Of a stretch of DNA of 64,000 bases, positions 1 through 10,525 are shown piece by piece. Position numbers and translations under genes: made by a program. This DNA comes from CBFHWU01 sp965659665. GTDB lineage: Bacteria; Bacteroidota; Bacteroidia; Flavobacteriales; Flavobacteriaceae. Position 1 is the stretch's first letter; every line of letters starts with the position of its first letter. Where the stretch lies: positions 1-64,000 of the forward strand of contig CBFHWU010000017.1 in the NCBI GenBank assembly GCA_965659665.1. The letters are read 5' to 3'. The notes under the pieces were generated by a model. The model was not told where the DNA came from, ran no database searches, and saw nothing but the letters and a program-made list of their open reading frames with translations.

Positions 1-1
1 T

Positions 2-253
2 TCAATCAACGGCTTAGATGCAGAGTTTACATTCAGTATGTATCCTAACCCTGTTCAGGACAAGGTAAGAATCAATTCTGCAAATCAAATAGATGCGATT
101 CAAATTTTTGATCTTTCAGGAAGAAGTGTACTTCAAAAAACGTTAAATGCTCGTTCTTCTGAAGTTAACTTACGCGACCTCAATACTGGAATTTATTTCT
201 TAGAGGCATCTACGGGAACTCAATCTGGAGTGATTAAATTTGTCAAAAAATAA
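2..253 (+). CDS. C-terminal fragment of a secreted protein with a T9SS type A sorting domain
   Basis: Only the last ~83 codons lie in the window and the frame is open from the first bases, so the true start is upstream. The tail has the layout of a T9SS type A sorting domain: an N-terminal MYPNPVQD block, then IFDLSGR, then a short beta-rich stretch ending in GVIKFVKK. In Bacteroidota this domain sends a protein through the type IX secretion system and is cleaved at the surface. The catalytic or binding part of the protein is not visible, so nothing can be said of its function. The ATG at 38 falls inside the conserved block and is not a real start. Confidence 0.85.
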   Translation, partial: SINGLDAEFTFSMYPNPVQDKVRINSANQIDAIQIFDLSGRSVLQKTLNARSSEVNLRDLNTGIYFLEASTGTQSGVIKFVKK

Positions 254-283
254 TGTCGATTATCTAACCATATTAAGCTTGAA

Positions 284-314
284 AACATCCGCCTATTGGC
301 GGATGTTTTTTTTT
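284..314 (+). terminator. Rho-independent terminator
   Basis: A perfect 10-bp stem (AACATCCGCC / GGCGGATGTT) with a 4-base loop TATT is followed by a run of T. It sits 30 bp after the stop of the T9SS-tailed gene and isolates it from the PUL that follows. Confidence 0.9.
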
Positions 315-462
315 GAAGATTTTATAAAAATATTCTCCTTCTATACCACTTTACTTAACTTTACAATTACTACATCTTTTCATTATTTACGCTAAAACAT
401 TTGTATAATGAGTGAAGTATTATTTTTTTAATACATTTGGCTTATTTCAAACATTTTCAAAG

Positions 463-3246
463 ATGCGATACTTAATATTTTTATTTTTACTAGTATTACA
501 GTTTGCTATTTCGCAACAAATTCCACCCATACAAAATTATTCGACTGACCTATACAAAGCAGGAAACCAAAATTGGAAAATAACTCAAGATTCTTTTAAA
601 AATATATATGTAGCTAACAATTCTGGTTTATTACAATTTGATGGGCAACATTGGGATTTGTATCCTACCCCTAACGAAACCATACTCCGCTCCGTACATG
701 TCAATAATAAGGTCATTTATTCCGGGGCTTATATGGATTTTGGTTTTTGGCTTACCCAACTCGATGGCTCCCTTGAATATACTTCCCTTGTCGATAGCCT
801 AATGTTTGATATGATTGAAGATGAGCAAATATGGAATATTCTTGAGTTTGAACAGTTTATTATATTTCAATCCCTTAACCGATTAATTATTTTTGATCCA
901 ATTCAAAAAACATTAAAATCTTTTTTCCCTCAGGAAGCTATTCTTAAAGCTTTTGTCAATAAAAATGGAATTTTTTTTCAAGACACAGATTTATCTATTT
1001 ACAAAATTGTCAATGGTTTAAACCAGCTTTATATTTCAAGTTCAAAACTTAAAGAGGTAAATGTTATTGCTCTTTTTGACACCCCCTTTGGGGAGCTAGT
1101 TGTAACGCATAACAACGGAATCTTTAATTTTGTTAACAATCAGCTATACCCTTGGTTTTCTTCCACTCGTGTCGATTTTCAAAATGAAATTGTTTATACC
1201 GCTTCACAAAGCAAAGAAGGTGATATAATTGTTGGGACAGTCAAAAATGGCGCCTATTATATTGATGCTCAAGGCGAGTTGATTAATCATTTTAACATTG
1301 ATAACGGATTGCAAAATAATACCGTTTTGTCTTCTTTTTTTGATACCCATAACAATTTATGGTTTGGTCTTGATAATGGTATTGTTCATGTGAATCTCAA
1401 TACTTCTTTAAATTACATTCCTAATGTAAAAAAGAAATATGGTACCGTATATACTTCTTTATTATTTGAAGATTATTTATACATAGGAACCAATCAAGGA
1501 CTCTTTTATAAAAAATTTAAATCTAATGATGATTTTATTCCCATCAAAGGACTGGAAGGTCAAGTTTGGTCTTTACAAAATATTCAAGGTCAATTATTTT
1601 GTGGTCATGGCACTGGTGCATATCTCATCCAAAAAAACAAATCTGTTCCTTTGTATGAGAATTTAGGTTTTTGGTTGTTTAAAGAATTTAATGACTCCAC
1701 TATTTTAGCTGGTTCGTATAATGGACTTCATGTCATTACCAAAAACAAGCTCGTTTGGGAATATGCTCACTCAATCAAAGGGTCTGATATTTCTACACGT
1801 TTTTTTGAATTAATGGAACCCCATGAAATTATTGTCAGTCATGAATATAAAGGACTTTTTCGATTTTCGCTGTCTAGCGACCTTAAACAAGTTGACAACA
1901 AAGAACAAATTAACGATTTTAACAAAAGCTTATTTTCAAGCATTTCAGCTTCTCATGGGGAAGTCTTTTATTTCTCCAAAGAGGGATTTTATAAGTATGA
2001 TGTAAAGCGTAAACAGTTTATCAAAAATGACGAGGTTTCTGCTCTATTTTCAACTTCTAATTTTGTTTCAGGCAAAATGGTTGAGGAGAATGATAAGCTC
2101 TGGATTTTTGCCAAAAATAATTTATTTTGCCTTGATAAAAATCCAATTTCAGGAAAATATTGGCCTACAAAATATCCACTTTCTAGTAATGTTAGAAAAA
2201 TTATTAGAGGCTTTGAAAATATTTCTCCCCTTCAGGACACCTCTTATTTGATAGGGACTTCTGAGGGATACTTGATTTTTGATACTTCTAAACAAATGGT
2301 GGTCAAAGAAAATCTTTATCTTAAAAAATTTCTTGCTCAAAATATCAACAACAAATCCATTTCTTATCCACTAAAACATGAGATTGATATTCCATCAAAC
2401 TTTAACACAATAAGTTTTACTTTTAATACCCCTTATTTTGATTACAATAACAAACCTGAATTTCAATACCGATTACTGGGGTATTCGAATAATTGGAGTC
2501 AATGGTCACAAGACACCTCTATTACGTATGGTAATTTAAATTTCGGAGATTACGAGTTTGAAGTTAAAGCTAGGGTAGGTGATGTTCCTTTTGACAACCA
2601 GATTCGTCATGCATTCAGCATTGATAGAGCCTGGTATATTTCCGATTTGATGTTGGTGTTGTATTTATTTGCCCTATTGTTTATTTCCTTCCTCGTTAAT
2701 TCTTACTACAGTAAATATTATTTGAAAAGACAAAACCAAATTATTCAAAAAAATAAAAAAGAAATGGAGATGGTGGAGCTTAAAAGTCGTGAAGAAATTA
2801 TGCGACTTAAAAATAGTCGTCTACAAGAAAATATTGAAACAAAAAATAAAGAACTTGCGATATCCACCATGACTATGATTAAGAAAAATCAATTTCTTAA
2901 CTCCATCATCGTTGATCTAGATCCTGTTTCAAAAGAGCCTGTAGTCTCTCGTGTTATCCGTACCATAAAACGTACCTTAAAAAATGATGACGATTGGTCT
3001 TTTTTTGAAGAAGCTTTTAATAATGCGGATAAAGATTTTTTGAAACGCATGAAAAATGTTCATCCAAGTCTCACCCATAACGACCTTAAACTTTGTGCAT
3101 ATCTACGATTAAATTTATCTTCCAAAGAAATTGCGCCACTTCTTAATATTTCTGTCCGAAGTGTTGAGATTAAACGCTACCGATTAAGAAAAAAGATGGA
3201 ATTGGAACATAGTCAAAGCCTGATCGATTATATCATTACCCTTTAA
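463..3246 (+). CDS. Membrane-spanning regulator: beta-propeller sensor, Y_Y_Y domain and LuxR-like HTH
   Basis: The 927-aa protein starts with a signal peptide (MRYLIFLFLLV...), continues with a long propeller-like repeat region and then a Y_Y_Y domain at about residues 646-705. One transmembrane helix lies near 727-748, followed by a coiled coil and a C-terminal LuxR-type helix-turn-helix at about 869-912. No histidine kinase or receiver domain is visible, so it probably couples periplasmic glycan sensing directly to DNA binding. It lies just upstream of and co-oriented with susC, the usual place for a PUL regulator. A GTG at 412 would add 17 residues before the signal peptide; the ATG at 463 is preferred because it places the signal peptide at the N-terminus. 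Confidence 0.85.
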   Translation: MRYLIFLFLLVLQFAISQQIPPIQNYSTDLYKAGNQNWKITQDSFKNIYVANNSGLLQFDGQHWDLYPTPNETILRSVHVNNKVIYSGAYMDFGFWLTQLDGSLEYTSLVDSLMFDMIEDEQIWNILEFEQFIIFQSLNRLIIFDPIQKTLKSFFPQEAILKAFVNKNGIFFQDTDLSIYKIVNGLNQLYISSSKLKEVNVIALFDTPFGELVVTHNNGIFNFVNNQLYPWFSSTRVDFQNEIVYTASQSKEGDIIVGTVKNGAYYIDAQGELINHFNIDNGLQNNTVLSSFFDTHNNLWFGLDNGIVHVNLNTSLNYIPNVKKKYGTVYTSLLFEDYLYIGTNQGLFYKKFKSNDDFIPIKGLEGQVWSLQNIQGQLFCGHGTGAYLIQKNKSVPLYENLGFWLFKEFNDSTILAGSYNGLHVITKNKLVWEYAHSIKGSDISTRFFELMEPHEIIVSHEYKGLFRFSLSSDLKQVDNKEQINDFNKSLFSSISASHGEVFYFSKEGFYKYDVKRKQFIKNDEVSALFSTSNFVSGKMVEENDKLWIFAKNNLFCLDKNPISGKYWPTKYPLSSNVRKIIRGFENISPLQDTSYLIGTSEGYLIFDTSKQMVVKENLYLKKFLAQNINNKSISYPLKHEIDIPSNFNTISFTFNTPYFDYNNKPEFQYRLLGYSNNWSQWSQDTSITYGNLNFGDYEFEVKARVGDVPFDNQIRHAFSIDRAWYISDLMLVLYLFALLFISFLVNSYYSKYYLKRQNQIIQKNKKEMEMVELKSREEIMRLKNSRLQENIETKNKELAISTMTMIKKNQFLNSIIVDLDPVSKEPVVSRVIRTIKRTLKNDDDWSFFEEAFNNADKDFLKRMKNVHPSLTHNDLKLCAYLRLNLSSKEIAPLLNISVRSVEIKRYRLRKKMELEHSQSLIDYIITL

Positions 3247-3362
3247 ATTATTAATATGTCAGTTTACTAATTTATTTTCCTTCATGTATATAAAATGTTG
3301 AGGTATTTTTTTGGTATTTGATAATATAGGTGTTTATTTTTGGGATCTTATTTAAATAATAC

Positions 3363-6300
3363 ATGAAACAACTAACAGCTTTTTTATTATTCGTTGCGTT
3401 TTCTGGGTATGCACAAACCATAACTGGAACTGTTGTAGACCAAATGAGTAGTGAGCCTATTCCTGGTGCAACAGTTTTAGTTAAAAATTCTAGCAACGGA
3501 ACTAACGCAGATTTTGATGGTAATTTTATGCTTTCAAACATCCAACCTAATTCGATTCTTATTGTTTCATCTATTGGTTACAAAACCTCTGAGGTAAACA
3601 TAAAGAACAACACAACTTTAACCATTACTCTTGAAGAAGATATAGAATCACTTTCAGAAGTCGTTGTTGTAGGATATGGAACTCAAACCAAAAAAGAAAT
3701 TACAGGTGCTGTATCTGTAGTTACAAGCGAAACTATTGAGGCCATAAAGCCTACCCGAATTGAACAAGCTTTACAAGGTCAAGTTGCTGGAGTCAATATC
3801 ACTTCTTCATCAGGGGCTCCTGGAGCGGGATTGGATATTCGAATCCGAGGAATATCCACCAATGGAAATAACGCTCCGCTTATATTGGTTGATGGAAACG
3901 TCATTTCTGAGCTAAGTGTTATCAATCCAAACGATGTGGCAAGTGTTAGTGTTCTTAAAGACGCTTCAGCTGGAATTTATGGTACTCGTGCGGCCAATGG
4001 AGTGATCTTAATCACGACCAAAACTGGTCGAAGAGCCACTCCACTTGAATTTGAATACAATGGCTATGTAGGAATGCAATCTACCACACGAAAAATTCCT
4101 ACCTTAAATGCCACAGAATATGCCTTGCTGGTTAATGAAGCTTATGCGGCGGCAGGGGATGATTTGCCTTATCCAAATGCACATAATTTAGGACAAGGAA
4201 CCGATTGGCAAGATGCTCTTTTTCAATGGGCCCCTATTACTAGCAATGATCTCTCTGTTCGTGGTGGTGGTGAAAAATCGAAGTACTCAGGCGGGATTTC
4301 CTATTTTACTCAAGATGGAATTATTGGAGGTCCTAAAGCCAGTTTTAAAAGATTGAATGGTCGATTGAATTATAATCTTGAAGTCTTTGACTTTTTGGAT
4401 ATCAAAGCCAGTATGTTGTATTCCGGAACAGAGCGCCAAACGCTTCCTGAAAATGCAATAGGTTCTTTACTATATAACGCAGGAAATATGCCTCCTACCT
4501 TACCTCTTTATGATGCAAATGGAAACCCATCGCGCGCAATAGGATTACCTATTGAAGTGGTCAATCCATTAGCTCAAGATAAAGCGTCTTTAAACGAAAC
4601 ATTATCGGATCGCATTAGTGGGGTGTTTGGAATAAAACTTACCCCCTTCGAAAATTTTACAGCTCAAGCCAATTATCAGTGGAACTATACAGAAGTCTTA
4701 GGAAGATATTTTGGACCCATTGTTGATTTCGGTGAAGAAGGGATATCGGACAAAATATTTGACAACCTTGAACAAAGAACCTTCTCTAATCCGCTTGATA
4801 TTTACAGGGATTATACTTTTGATGCATATCTTAATTATGAAGAAATCTTCCTCGAAGATCACACACTTAAGTTAACCTTGGGAACTTCTGTGTATAGTGC
4901 GTACGCTGAAGGTTATGGTTCTACTGGAGTAGGGATGCCTGAAATCACGAATATTGATCAAGCAGATGTCAATGACGCTAATCAAATTATTCCTAGATTT
5001 ATAAATGTAAGTAACCGTTTTAATGAGGAAAGATTATTATCTTATTTTGGTAGGGTACAATATGACTATGACGGAAAGTATATTCTTTCAGGAGTGATTC
5101 GTCGAGACTCTTCCTCCAAATTCGGACCCAGTAATAAAACAGCCTTTTTCCCCTCAGGATCCTTTGGATGGATTCTTTCAGAAGAAAATTTCCTTGAGGA
5201 CAGTGGTTTTTTTGATTTTGTAAAAATAAGAGGATCATGGGGTGTTTTAGGAAACGATCGTATAAATTCATTCTTATACCAACCCTTACTAGATGGAGAG
5301 GGCGTTTATGTATTTGATAATCAATTGGCGTACGGGGTTGCACAGGGAGCTCCTGCCAACCCAGAAGTCAAATGGGAAGAGCAAGAAACGTTCGATATTG
5401 GAGTGGACTTACGTTTTTGGGAGGATACCGTCAGCTTAACAGCTGATTATTATCAGCGAAAGACAAAAGATTTATTATTACGTGTAGAAACATCGGGGAT
5501 ATTAGGGGTAAGTGCTCCTGGATCTGGATTACCAATTGCCAATGCGGGAACTATTCAAAATAAAGGGTTTGAACTAGAGCTGGGGTATGAAAAACAATTT
5601 TCAGATAATTTCAGATTAGACATTAACTATAATTTTTCAACTATTGAAAATGAAGTGCTCGAAGTGAATAATAGTGTTGGCTATGTTCCTGGAGGTACAT
5701 TTGGGATTGGAAATCTTGTAGGACCCGCACAAATGAGGGCAGGATTTCCTATGGGATATTTTTATGGATTCAAGACTGATGGTATTTTTCAGAACCAAGC
5801 GGAAGTTGATGCACATCCCTCTCAAATTGGGCTAGGTGCTAACGCTTCTCCAGGAGATTTTCGATTTATGGATGTCAATCAGGATGGTGAAATTGACCAA
5901 GATGATCGAATGTATCTAGGGAAGCCTATCCCAGATATTACAATGGGATTGAATCTTTCTTTTGATTACAAAAATTTTGATTTCCAATCTTATTTCTTTG
6001 CTTCACTTGGGTTTGAAACGGTTCGAAATTATGATAGAGGTCACCCCCTAACCAACAAAACAACTCTTGTGTTGAATCGTTGGACAGGCCCTGGTACTTC
6101 GAATACCTCTCCTCGATTAACTACAGCAGCCACAACCAACAATTTGTTCTCAGATTTTTATGTTGAAGATGGTTCATTCTTAAGAGCCCAAAACATGCAG
6201 CTAGGATACACAATTGATCCTAAGCATACCTCTTTCGAAAAGGTGAGAGTATATATGTCTGTTAATAATGCTTTTACTCTGACCAAATATCAAGGATATG

Positions 6301-6401
6301 ACCCTACAACATCTACTGGATCGCCACTTGGTGGAGGATTCGACCAAGGATTTTATCCCAATCCACGGACGTTTATTATGGGACTTAATGTAAAATTTTA
6401 A
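3363..6401 (+). CDS. susC: SusC/RagA-family TonB-linked outer-membrane glycan transporter
   Basis: This 1012-aa protein has a signal peptide ending near GYAQ (residue 18) and a carboxypeptidase-D regulatory-like domain (about 21-95). The SusC hallmark EVVVVGYGTQ near residue 100 leads into the plug domain, and a beta-barrel ends in the aromatic LNVKF. SusC forms the TonB-driven channel that SusD closes like a lid. The susD gene follows 10 bp later. The downstream GH16 and GH3 enzymes suggest import of beta-1,3-glucan oligosaccharides; substrate is inferred from context only. Confidence 0.95.
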   Translation: MKQLTAFLLFVAFSGYAQTITGTVVDQMSSEPIPGATVLVKNSSNGTNADFDGNFMLSNIQPNSILIVSSIGYKTSEVNIKNNTTLTITLEEDIESLSEVVVVGYGTQTKKEITGAVSVVTSETIEAIKPTRIEQALQGQVAGVNITSSSGAPGAGLDIRIRGISTNGNNAPLILVDGNVISELSVINPNDVASVSVLKDASAGIYGTRAANGVILITTKTGRRATPLEFEYNGYVGMQSTTRKIPTLNATEYALLVNEAYAAAGDDLPYPNAHNLGQGTDWQDALFQWAPITSNDLSVRGGGEKSKYSGGISYFTQDGIIGGPKASFKRLNGRLNYNLEVFDFLDIKASMLYSGTERQTLPENAIGSLLYNAGNMPPTLPLYDANGNPSRAIGLPIEVVNPLAQDKASLNETLSDRISGVFGIKLTPFENFTAQANYQWNYTEVLGRYFGPIVDFGEEGISDKIFDNLEQRTFSNPLDIYRDYTFDAYLNYEEIFLEDHTLKLTLGTSVYSAYAEGYGSTGVGMPEITNIDQADVNDANQIIPRFINVSNRFNEERLLSYFGRVQYDYDGKYILSGVIRRDSSSKFGPSNKTAFFPSGSFGWILSEENFLEDSGFFDFVKIRGSWGVLGNDRINSFLYQPLLDGEGVYVFDNQLAYGVAQGAPANPEVKWEEQETFDIGVDLRFWEDTVSLTADYYQRKTKDLLLRVETSGILGVSAPGSGLPIANAGTIQNKGFELELGYEKQFSDNFRLDINYNFSTIENEVLEVNNSVGYVPGGTFGIGNLVGPAQMRAGFPMGYFYGFKTDGIFQNQAEVDAHPSQIGLGANASPGDFRFMDVNQDGEIDQDDRMYLGKPIPDITMGLNLSFDYKNFDFQSYFFASLGFETVRNYDRGHPLTNKTTLVLNRWTGPGTSNTSPRLTTAATTNNLFSDFYVEDGSFLRAQNMQLGYTIDPKHTSFEKVRVYMSVNNAFTLTKYQGYDPTTSTGSPLGGGFDQGFYPNPRTFIMGLNVKF

Positions 6402-6410
6402 TTCAAAGAG

Positions 6411-7901
6411 ATGAAATTTAAAAATAATACTTTACGATTTTTATTCTTAGCATGTGTACTTTTTTCATGTAATGACGATTTTGTTGAAATTGAATCAACG
6501 AATGTAAGTTCAGAAAACTATTTCAACAACGAAGAAGAATATCAACTTGCACTCATTGGAGCTTATGATTTGTTGCAATCAACCTATCTCAATGTAATGT
6601 TGGGTGAAATTGCTTCCGATAATACCTTGGCAGGGGGAGAAAATGCAACTGATGTCCCAGGGATACAGCAAGTAGATGATATGATCCACACCACTTTTAA
6701 TTCCCAATTAAGAGATATCTTTAATTGGATGTTTGCGGGAGTCAATCGCGCTAACTATATCTTGGAGTTTCAAGATAAAACAGATTTTGAGGGGCGTACT
6801 AATATTATTGCTCAGACACGTTTCCTACGAGCGTATTATTATTTTGAGCTCATCAAATGGTTTGGTGATGTACCTTTGGTTGTGGATCAGCGATTCGGTT
6901 TTGGTGATCAATTTGCTGTGGACCGAACTCCTGTTGCTGAGATTTATGCTCAAATTGAACTTGACTTACAATACGCTGCTGAAAATCTTCCCTTTACACA
7001 ACCTATTGCTGGGCAAGTCACTCAAGGAGCAGCAAAGTCACTGCTAGGTAAAATATTACTGTTTCAAGAGAAGTTCTCAGAAGCCGCTACAGTTCTTGAC
7101 GAAGTAATTACTTCTGGAACCTACGATTTGGTAGTAGATTACTCAACTTTATTTGAAAATGATAACGAGAATAATATAGAATCAGTATTTGAAGTTCAAT
7201 ATACAGATTTAGAGGGAGCTGGTTTTGGATGCTTACAATGTAGCGAAGGAAATGTAGCCGTAGGTTTTCAAGGAGTTCGAGGATACAAAGGACCATTATT
7301 TGAATCGGGGTTTAGTTTCAATGTACCTACACAAGAAACTTGGGACGCTTTTGAAGAAGAAGATTTACGAAGAGACTATGCAATTTTGAATATTGATAAG
7401 TTTGCTGAAGAAAATCAGGATTACAATAATAATTCAGGGGTAAGCTATGGTACGGGTTATGAACATACAGGCTATTTTAATCGAAAGTATATTCCGCGAA
7501 AGGGTGATGCTAATATTGGCGATCAAAACCTGACCAACCCCAACAATTACAGATCGATTCGCTTTGCCGATGTATTACTTATGGCGGCCGAAGCACACAA
7601 TCGTAAATCAAATGCTAATGACACCAAAGCACAAGAATATCTAAACCGTGTGTTAGTACGTGCTTTTGGTGATGATAGCCGCAATGTGAGTTTAACAGGT
7701 GCTGCACTTACTGAAAAGATTTGGGACGAAAGACGTATTGAATTAGTGGGAGAAGGACATCGGTTTTTCGATTTAGTTCGTACAGGACAAGCAGATCAAT
7801 ATATTGACGGATTTCAAGTAAATAAACATGAATTATTTCCTATCCCTCAAATTGAAATAGAATTAACGGGTAATCGCTGGTCACAAAATCCAGGATATTA
7901 A
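6411..7901 (+). CDS. susD: SusD/RagB-family surface glycan-binding lipoprotein
   Basis: The 496-aa product has a lipoprotein signal with the cysteine at residue 20 (LFSC) followed by NDD, the acidic pattern that marks surface export in Bacteroidota. The body matches SusD: the early FNNEEEYQLALIGAYDLLQS helix, the middle RFLRAYYYFELIKWFGDVPL helix and the C-terminal WDERRIELVGEGHRFFDLVR motif. SusD captures oligosaccharides at the surface and passes them to SusC. It sits between susC and two lipoproteins in one operon. Confidence 0.95.
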   Translation: MKFKNNTLRFLFLACVLFSCNDDFVEIESTNVSSENYFNNEEEYQLALIGAYDLLQSTYLNVMLGEIASDNTLAGGENATDVPGIQQVDDMIHTTFNSQLRDIFNWMFAGVNRANYILEFQDKTDFEGRTNIIAQTRFLRAYYYFELIKWFGDVPLVVDQRFGFGDQFAVDRTPVAEIYAQIELDLQYAAENLPFTQPIAGQVTQGAAKSLLGKILLFQEKFSEAATVLDEVITSGTYDLVVDYSTLFENDNENNIESVFEVQYTDLEGAGFGCLQCSEGNVAVGFQGVRGYKGPLFESGFSFNVPTQETWDAFEEEDLRRDYAILNIDKFAEENQDYNNNSGVSYGTGYEHTGYFNRKYIPRKGDANIGDQNLTNPNNYRSIRFADVLLMAAEAHNRKSNANDTKAQEYLNRVLVRAFGDDSRNVSLTGAALTEKIWDERRIELVGEGHRFFDLVRTGQADQYIDGFQVNKHELFPIPQIEIELTGNRWSQNPGY

Positions 7902-7914
7902 TATTTTTTTGATT

Positions 7915-8751
7915 ATGAAACAGTTTAAATATATCATTTTTATAACTCCTTTTTTACTTCTTTTAGGTTGTGAAGAAGAACTTCGTGATACGAGTTACGC
8001 AGAAAATTTTCCTTCTCCGTCTAATCTTGTTGTTGATATCGACATTGCAACAGACTCTTCAGGGTTGGTGGTCATATCGCCTTCAGCGGAAGGAGCTAAC
8101 TCCTTTATGGTAGATTTTGGAAATGGTACTGATCCTTTGATTATTAATGGTGGAGTTTCAGTTTCTAACGTGTATGATACCGGAATTTATACCGTCACCA
8201 CTTCAGCTATCTCCATTTCGGGCGAAAGCATACAACACACGGATGAAATTTCAGTACTGGCGGGCTGTATTGAGGAGGAAATGTCAAATAAAAACCCTTC
8301 AGAAGGAGATCTGAATATTACTTTTCAATCTTCAAGTGATCTTTTTAGAGGACTTGGATCAATAAGTATAGCTCATGTGGATAATCCCTCAATTGATTTT
8401 TCAAATACAAGTTGTAAAGTTCAACAATTTGTACGAACCACTGGTTGCCAAACTTATGGAGGCGCCTTGTTGTTTATGCCAAGCGTATTAGAAGTATCAG
8501 CAACAGGAAAGAAAAGAATTTCTGTTGAAATATACGCTGAGCAAACCGCCGAAGTTACATTGCTCATCCCTACTACGCCCAATTTGGAATTGGTAGTGCC
8601 CATAACAAAAACCAATGAATGGGAACAAATTATATTTGATCTGTCCGCTGTCGAAGGTCAATCCTTTAATCGATTTTTATTCTATATTGATAGAGCACAA
8701 GAATGTGATGACTCGGTTTATTTTATAGATAACTTTAAACAAATTAATTAA
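7915..8751 (+). CDS. PUL surface lipoprotein with PKD-like domain (candidate surface glycan-binding protein)
   Basis: The 278-aa protein has a lipobox LLGC with cysteine 19 followed by EEEL, an acidic surface-export signature. An N-terminal Ig/PKD-like domain includes FMVDFGNGTDP and the later region is beta-rich, ending in YFIDNFKQIN, as in jelly-roll carbohydrate-binding modules. Its position right after susD is where PULs encode surface glycan-binding proteins. The TTG at 7909 could also serve as start, but ATG 7915 gives a normal signal peptide. The binding target (laminarin) is inferred from the GH16 and GH3 neighbours. Confidence 0.75.
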   Translation: MKQFKYIIFITPFLLLLGCEEELRDTSYAENFPSPSNLVVDIDIATDSSGLVVISPSAEGANSFMVDFGNGTDPLIINGGVSVSNVYDTGIYTVTTSAISISGESIQHTDEISVLAGCIEEEMSNKNPSEGDLNITFQSSSDLFRGLGSISIAHVDNPSIDFSNTSCKVQQFVRTTGCQTYGGALLFMPSVLEVSATGKKRISVEIYAEQTAEVTLLIPTTPNLELVVPITKTNEWEQIIFDLSAVEGQSFNRFLFYIDRAQECDDSVYFIDNFKQIN

Positions 8752-8752
8752 G

Positions 8753-9661
8753 ATGATACGAAATACGTATAAAATATTTTCATTGATGATCTTTTTGGCT
8801 CTTTTCTCCTCTTGTCAAGAAGAATATGAGTACGGCACTATTGTTGAACCAACTAATATCGTTATTAACTATCAAATTAAAGGGGCTGATGACCAGAATC
8901 CCAATGGTGACGGATCAGGAGAAGTTTATTTTTCTGTTACCGCAGATCATAGTTTGTCTTATGTGTTTAATTTTGATGGTGAAGAAGTTGTTTCTCCTTC
9001 AGGAGTGTATACAAAGCTTTTTTCGATTGTTGGGCTAAACACGTATTCTGTTGGAGTAACTGCTATAGGGACAGCAGGTGTAATGTCCTCCAAAACAATA
9101 CACATTGATGTTCTGTCTTTATATGAACCACCAGAAGAGCTCACCAATATGCTATATGGTACAGGATCTAAAACTTGGCGAGTAATGGCTGAGTTTCAAG
9201 GAGCTCAAGGAACTGATGGCCATTTTGGTTTAGGCCCTTTGGGAGGAGACAAGCCTTTTGAATGGTATTCAGCCGGAGCTAATGAAAAGTCCTCTTCAGG
9301 AATGTATGATGATCGATTTACATTTAGATCGGATGGAACATTTACCCATGATACAGGAGCTGATGGGGGTGTTTATGGAAAACAAGTTGTTTTAGATAGA
9401 GATTTTGGGGTGAACCCAGATGCAGTTGAAGGTTGTTGTGAAGAATGGAACCTGTATCCTTTACCAACCTACTCAGGCACTTGGGCGCTTTCCGCACCAA
9501 ATGATCAAGAAACAATATCACTTTCGGGGGATAGTTTTATTGCTTTTTATGCTGGAACACATGTTTATCAGTTTTTTGAATACACCGAAAACAAAATGGT
9601 AATTTCTACACAATCAGTAGACACTGGTTTTGCTTGGTGGTTTATGCTCATTGCGGATTAA
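8753..9661 (+). CDS. Second PUL surface lipoprotein (PKD-like plus beta-rich C-terminal domain)
   Basis: The 302-aa product starts 1 bp after the previous stop, so the two are probably co-translated. It has a lipobox at cysteine 21 (SSCQEEYE), acidic after the cysteine as in its neighbour. Residues ~30-120 resemble a PKD-like domain and the C-terminal ~170 residues form a separate Trp/Tyr-rich domain beginning near SKTWRV. That arrangement suggests glycan binding, and no glycosidase catalytic motif is visible. Function is inferred from position and export signal. Confidence 0.72.
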   Translation: MIRNTYKIFSLMIFLALFSSCQEEYEYGTIVEPTNIVINYQIKGADDQNPNGDGSGEVYFSVTADHSLSYVFNFDGEEVVSPSGVYTKLFSIVGLNTYSVGVTAIGTAGVMSSKTIHIDVLSLYEPPEELTNMLYGTGSKTWRVMAEFQGAQGTDGHFGLGPLGGDKPFEWYSAGANEKSSSGMYDDRFTFRSDGTFTHDTGADGGVYGKQVVLDRDFGVNPDAVEGCCEEWNLYPLPTYSGTWALSAPNDQETISLSGDSFIAFYAGTHVYQFFEYTENKMVISTQSVDTGFAWWFMLIAD

Positions 9662-9667
9662 TCACAA

Positions 9668-10498
9668 GTGAATTACGGATTACTTGTTTTACTAGTGGTT
9701 TCTTTTGGTTTTTTTGAATCGTGTGAAAAAAAAAGCCACTCCCTTATTGCTAATTCATCAATAAATAACAAGACCAACCACCACGAGGTATTGGTTTGGT
9801 TTGATGAGTTTGATAATGAGGGAATGATTGACTCAAACAAATGGAAAGCAGAGGTATTTCCACCCAATGATGGTAGTTGGTTCAATGACGAAGTACAGCA
9901 TTATACTTCAAAAAAAGAGAATGCTTACATTTCGGAAGGGACGTTAAAAATTGTGGCTATAAAAGAAGATTTTACGGCCTATGGCTCAACAAAAAAATAC
10001 ACATCAGCTCGACTAAATTCTGTTTTTAATTTCACCTATGGACGTGTAGAAGTTCGGGCTAAACTGCCAAAAGGACAAGGAACATGGCCAGCGATTTGGA
10101 CATTGGGTCAAAATATGGATAAAGTTGGGTGGCCTGCTTGCGGTGAAATTGACATCATGGAGCAGCTATTCGAAAACCAATTCATGGTTCAATGTGCGCT
10201 TCATACTCCATCTAGTTATGGAAATACCCAAAACCTTAAACAAGTTCAGGTGTCCGATGTTACCGAAAACTTTCATGTGTACGCAATGGATTGGCAGGAA
10301 CATAAAATTGATTTTTTTGTAGATGGACAGTTGTACTATACCTATAATCCTAATCCAAAAAATGATCAAAACTGGCCTTTTTATCGCCATCAATTTATTT
10401 TACTTAATATTGCAATGGGAGGAACACTAGGAGGTACAATCGATCCTCAATTTACAGACGGTGTTATGGAAGTTGATTATGTTCGTGTATACCAATAA
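9668..10498 (+). CDS. GH16 endo-beta-1,3-glucanase (laminarinase-type) lipoprotein
   Basis: The 276-aa protein shows the GH16 active-site motif GEIDIME, with E160 as expected nucleophile, D162 as helper and E165 as acid/base. The preceding GTWPAIWTLG and the following ALHTP are typical of laminarinase-like GH16. The only start consistent with the N-terminal lipoprotein signal (FFESC, cysteine 19) is GTG at 9668. The whole protein is essentially the catalytic domain. It should cut beta-1,3-glucan at the cell surface or in the periplasm to feed SusCD. Laminarin is the most likely substrate, though lichenan or other mixed-linkage glucans cannot be excluded. Confidence 0.9.
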   Translation: MNYGLLVLLVVSFGFFESCEKKSHSLIANSSINNKTNHHEVLVWFDEFDNEGMIDSNKWKAEVFPPNDGSWFNDEVQHYTSKKENAYISEGTLKIVAIKEDFTAYGSTKKYTSARLNSVFNFTYGRVEVRAKLPKGQGTWPAIWTLGQNMDKVGWPACGEIDIMEQLFENQFMVQCALHTPSSYGNTQNLKQVQVSDVTENFHVYAMDWQEHKIDFFVDGQLYYTYNPNPKNDQNWPFYRHQFILLNIAMGGTLGGTIDPQFTDGVMEVDYVRVYQ

Positions 10499-10525
10499 AA
10501 AAAATTAAATTTACCATTCCAATCA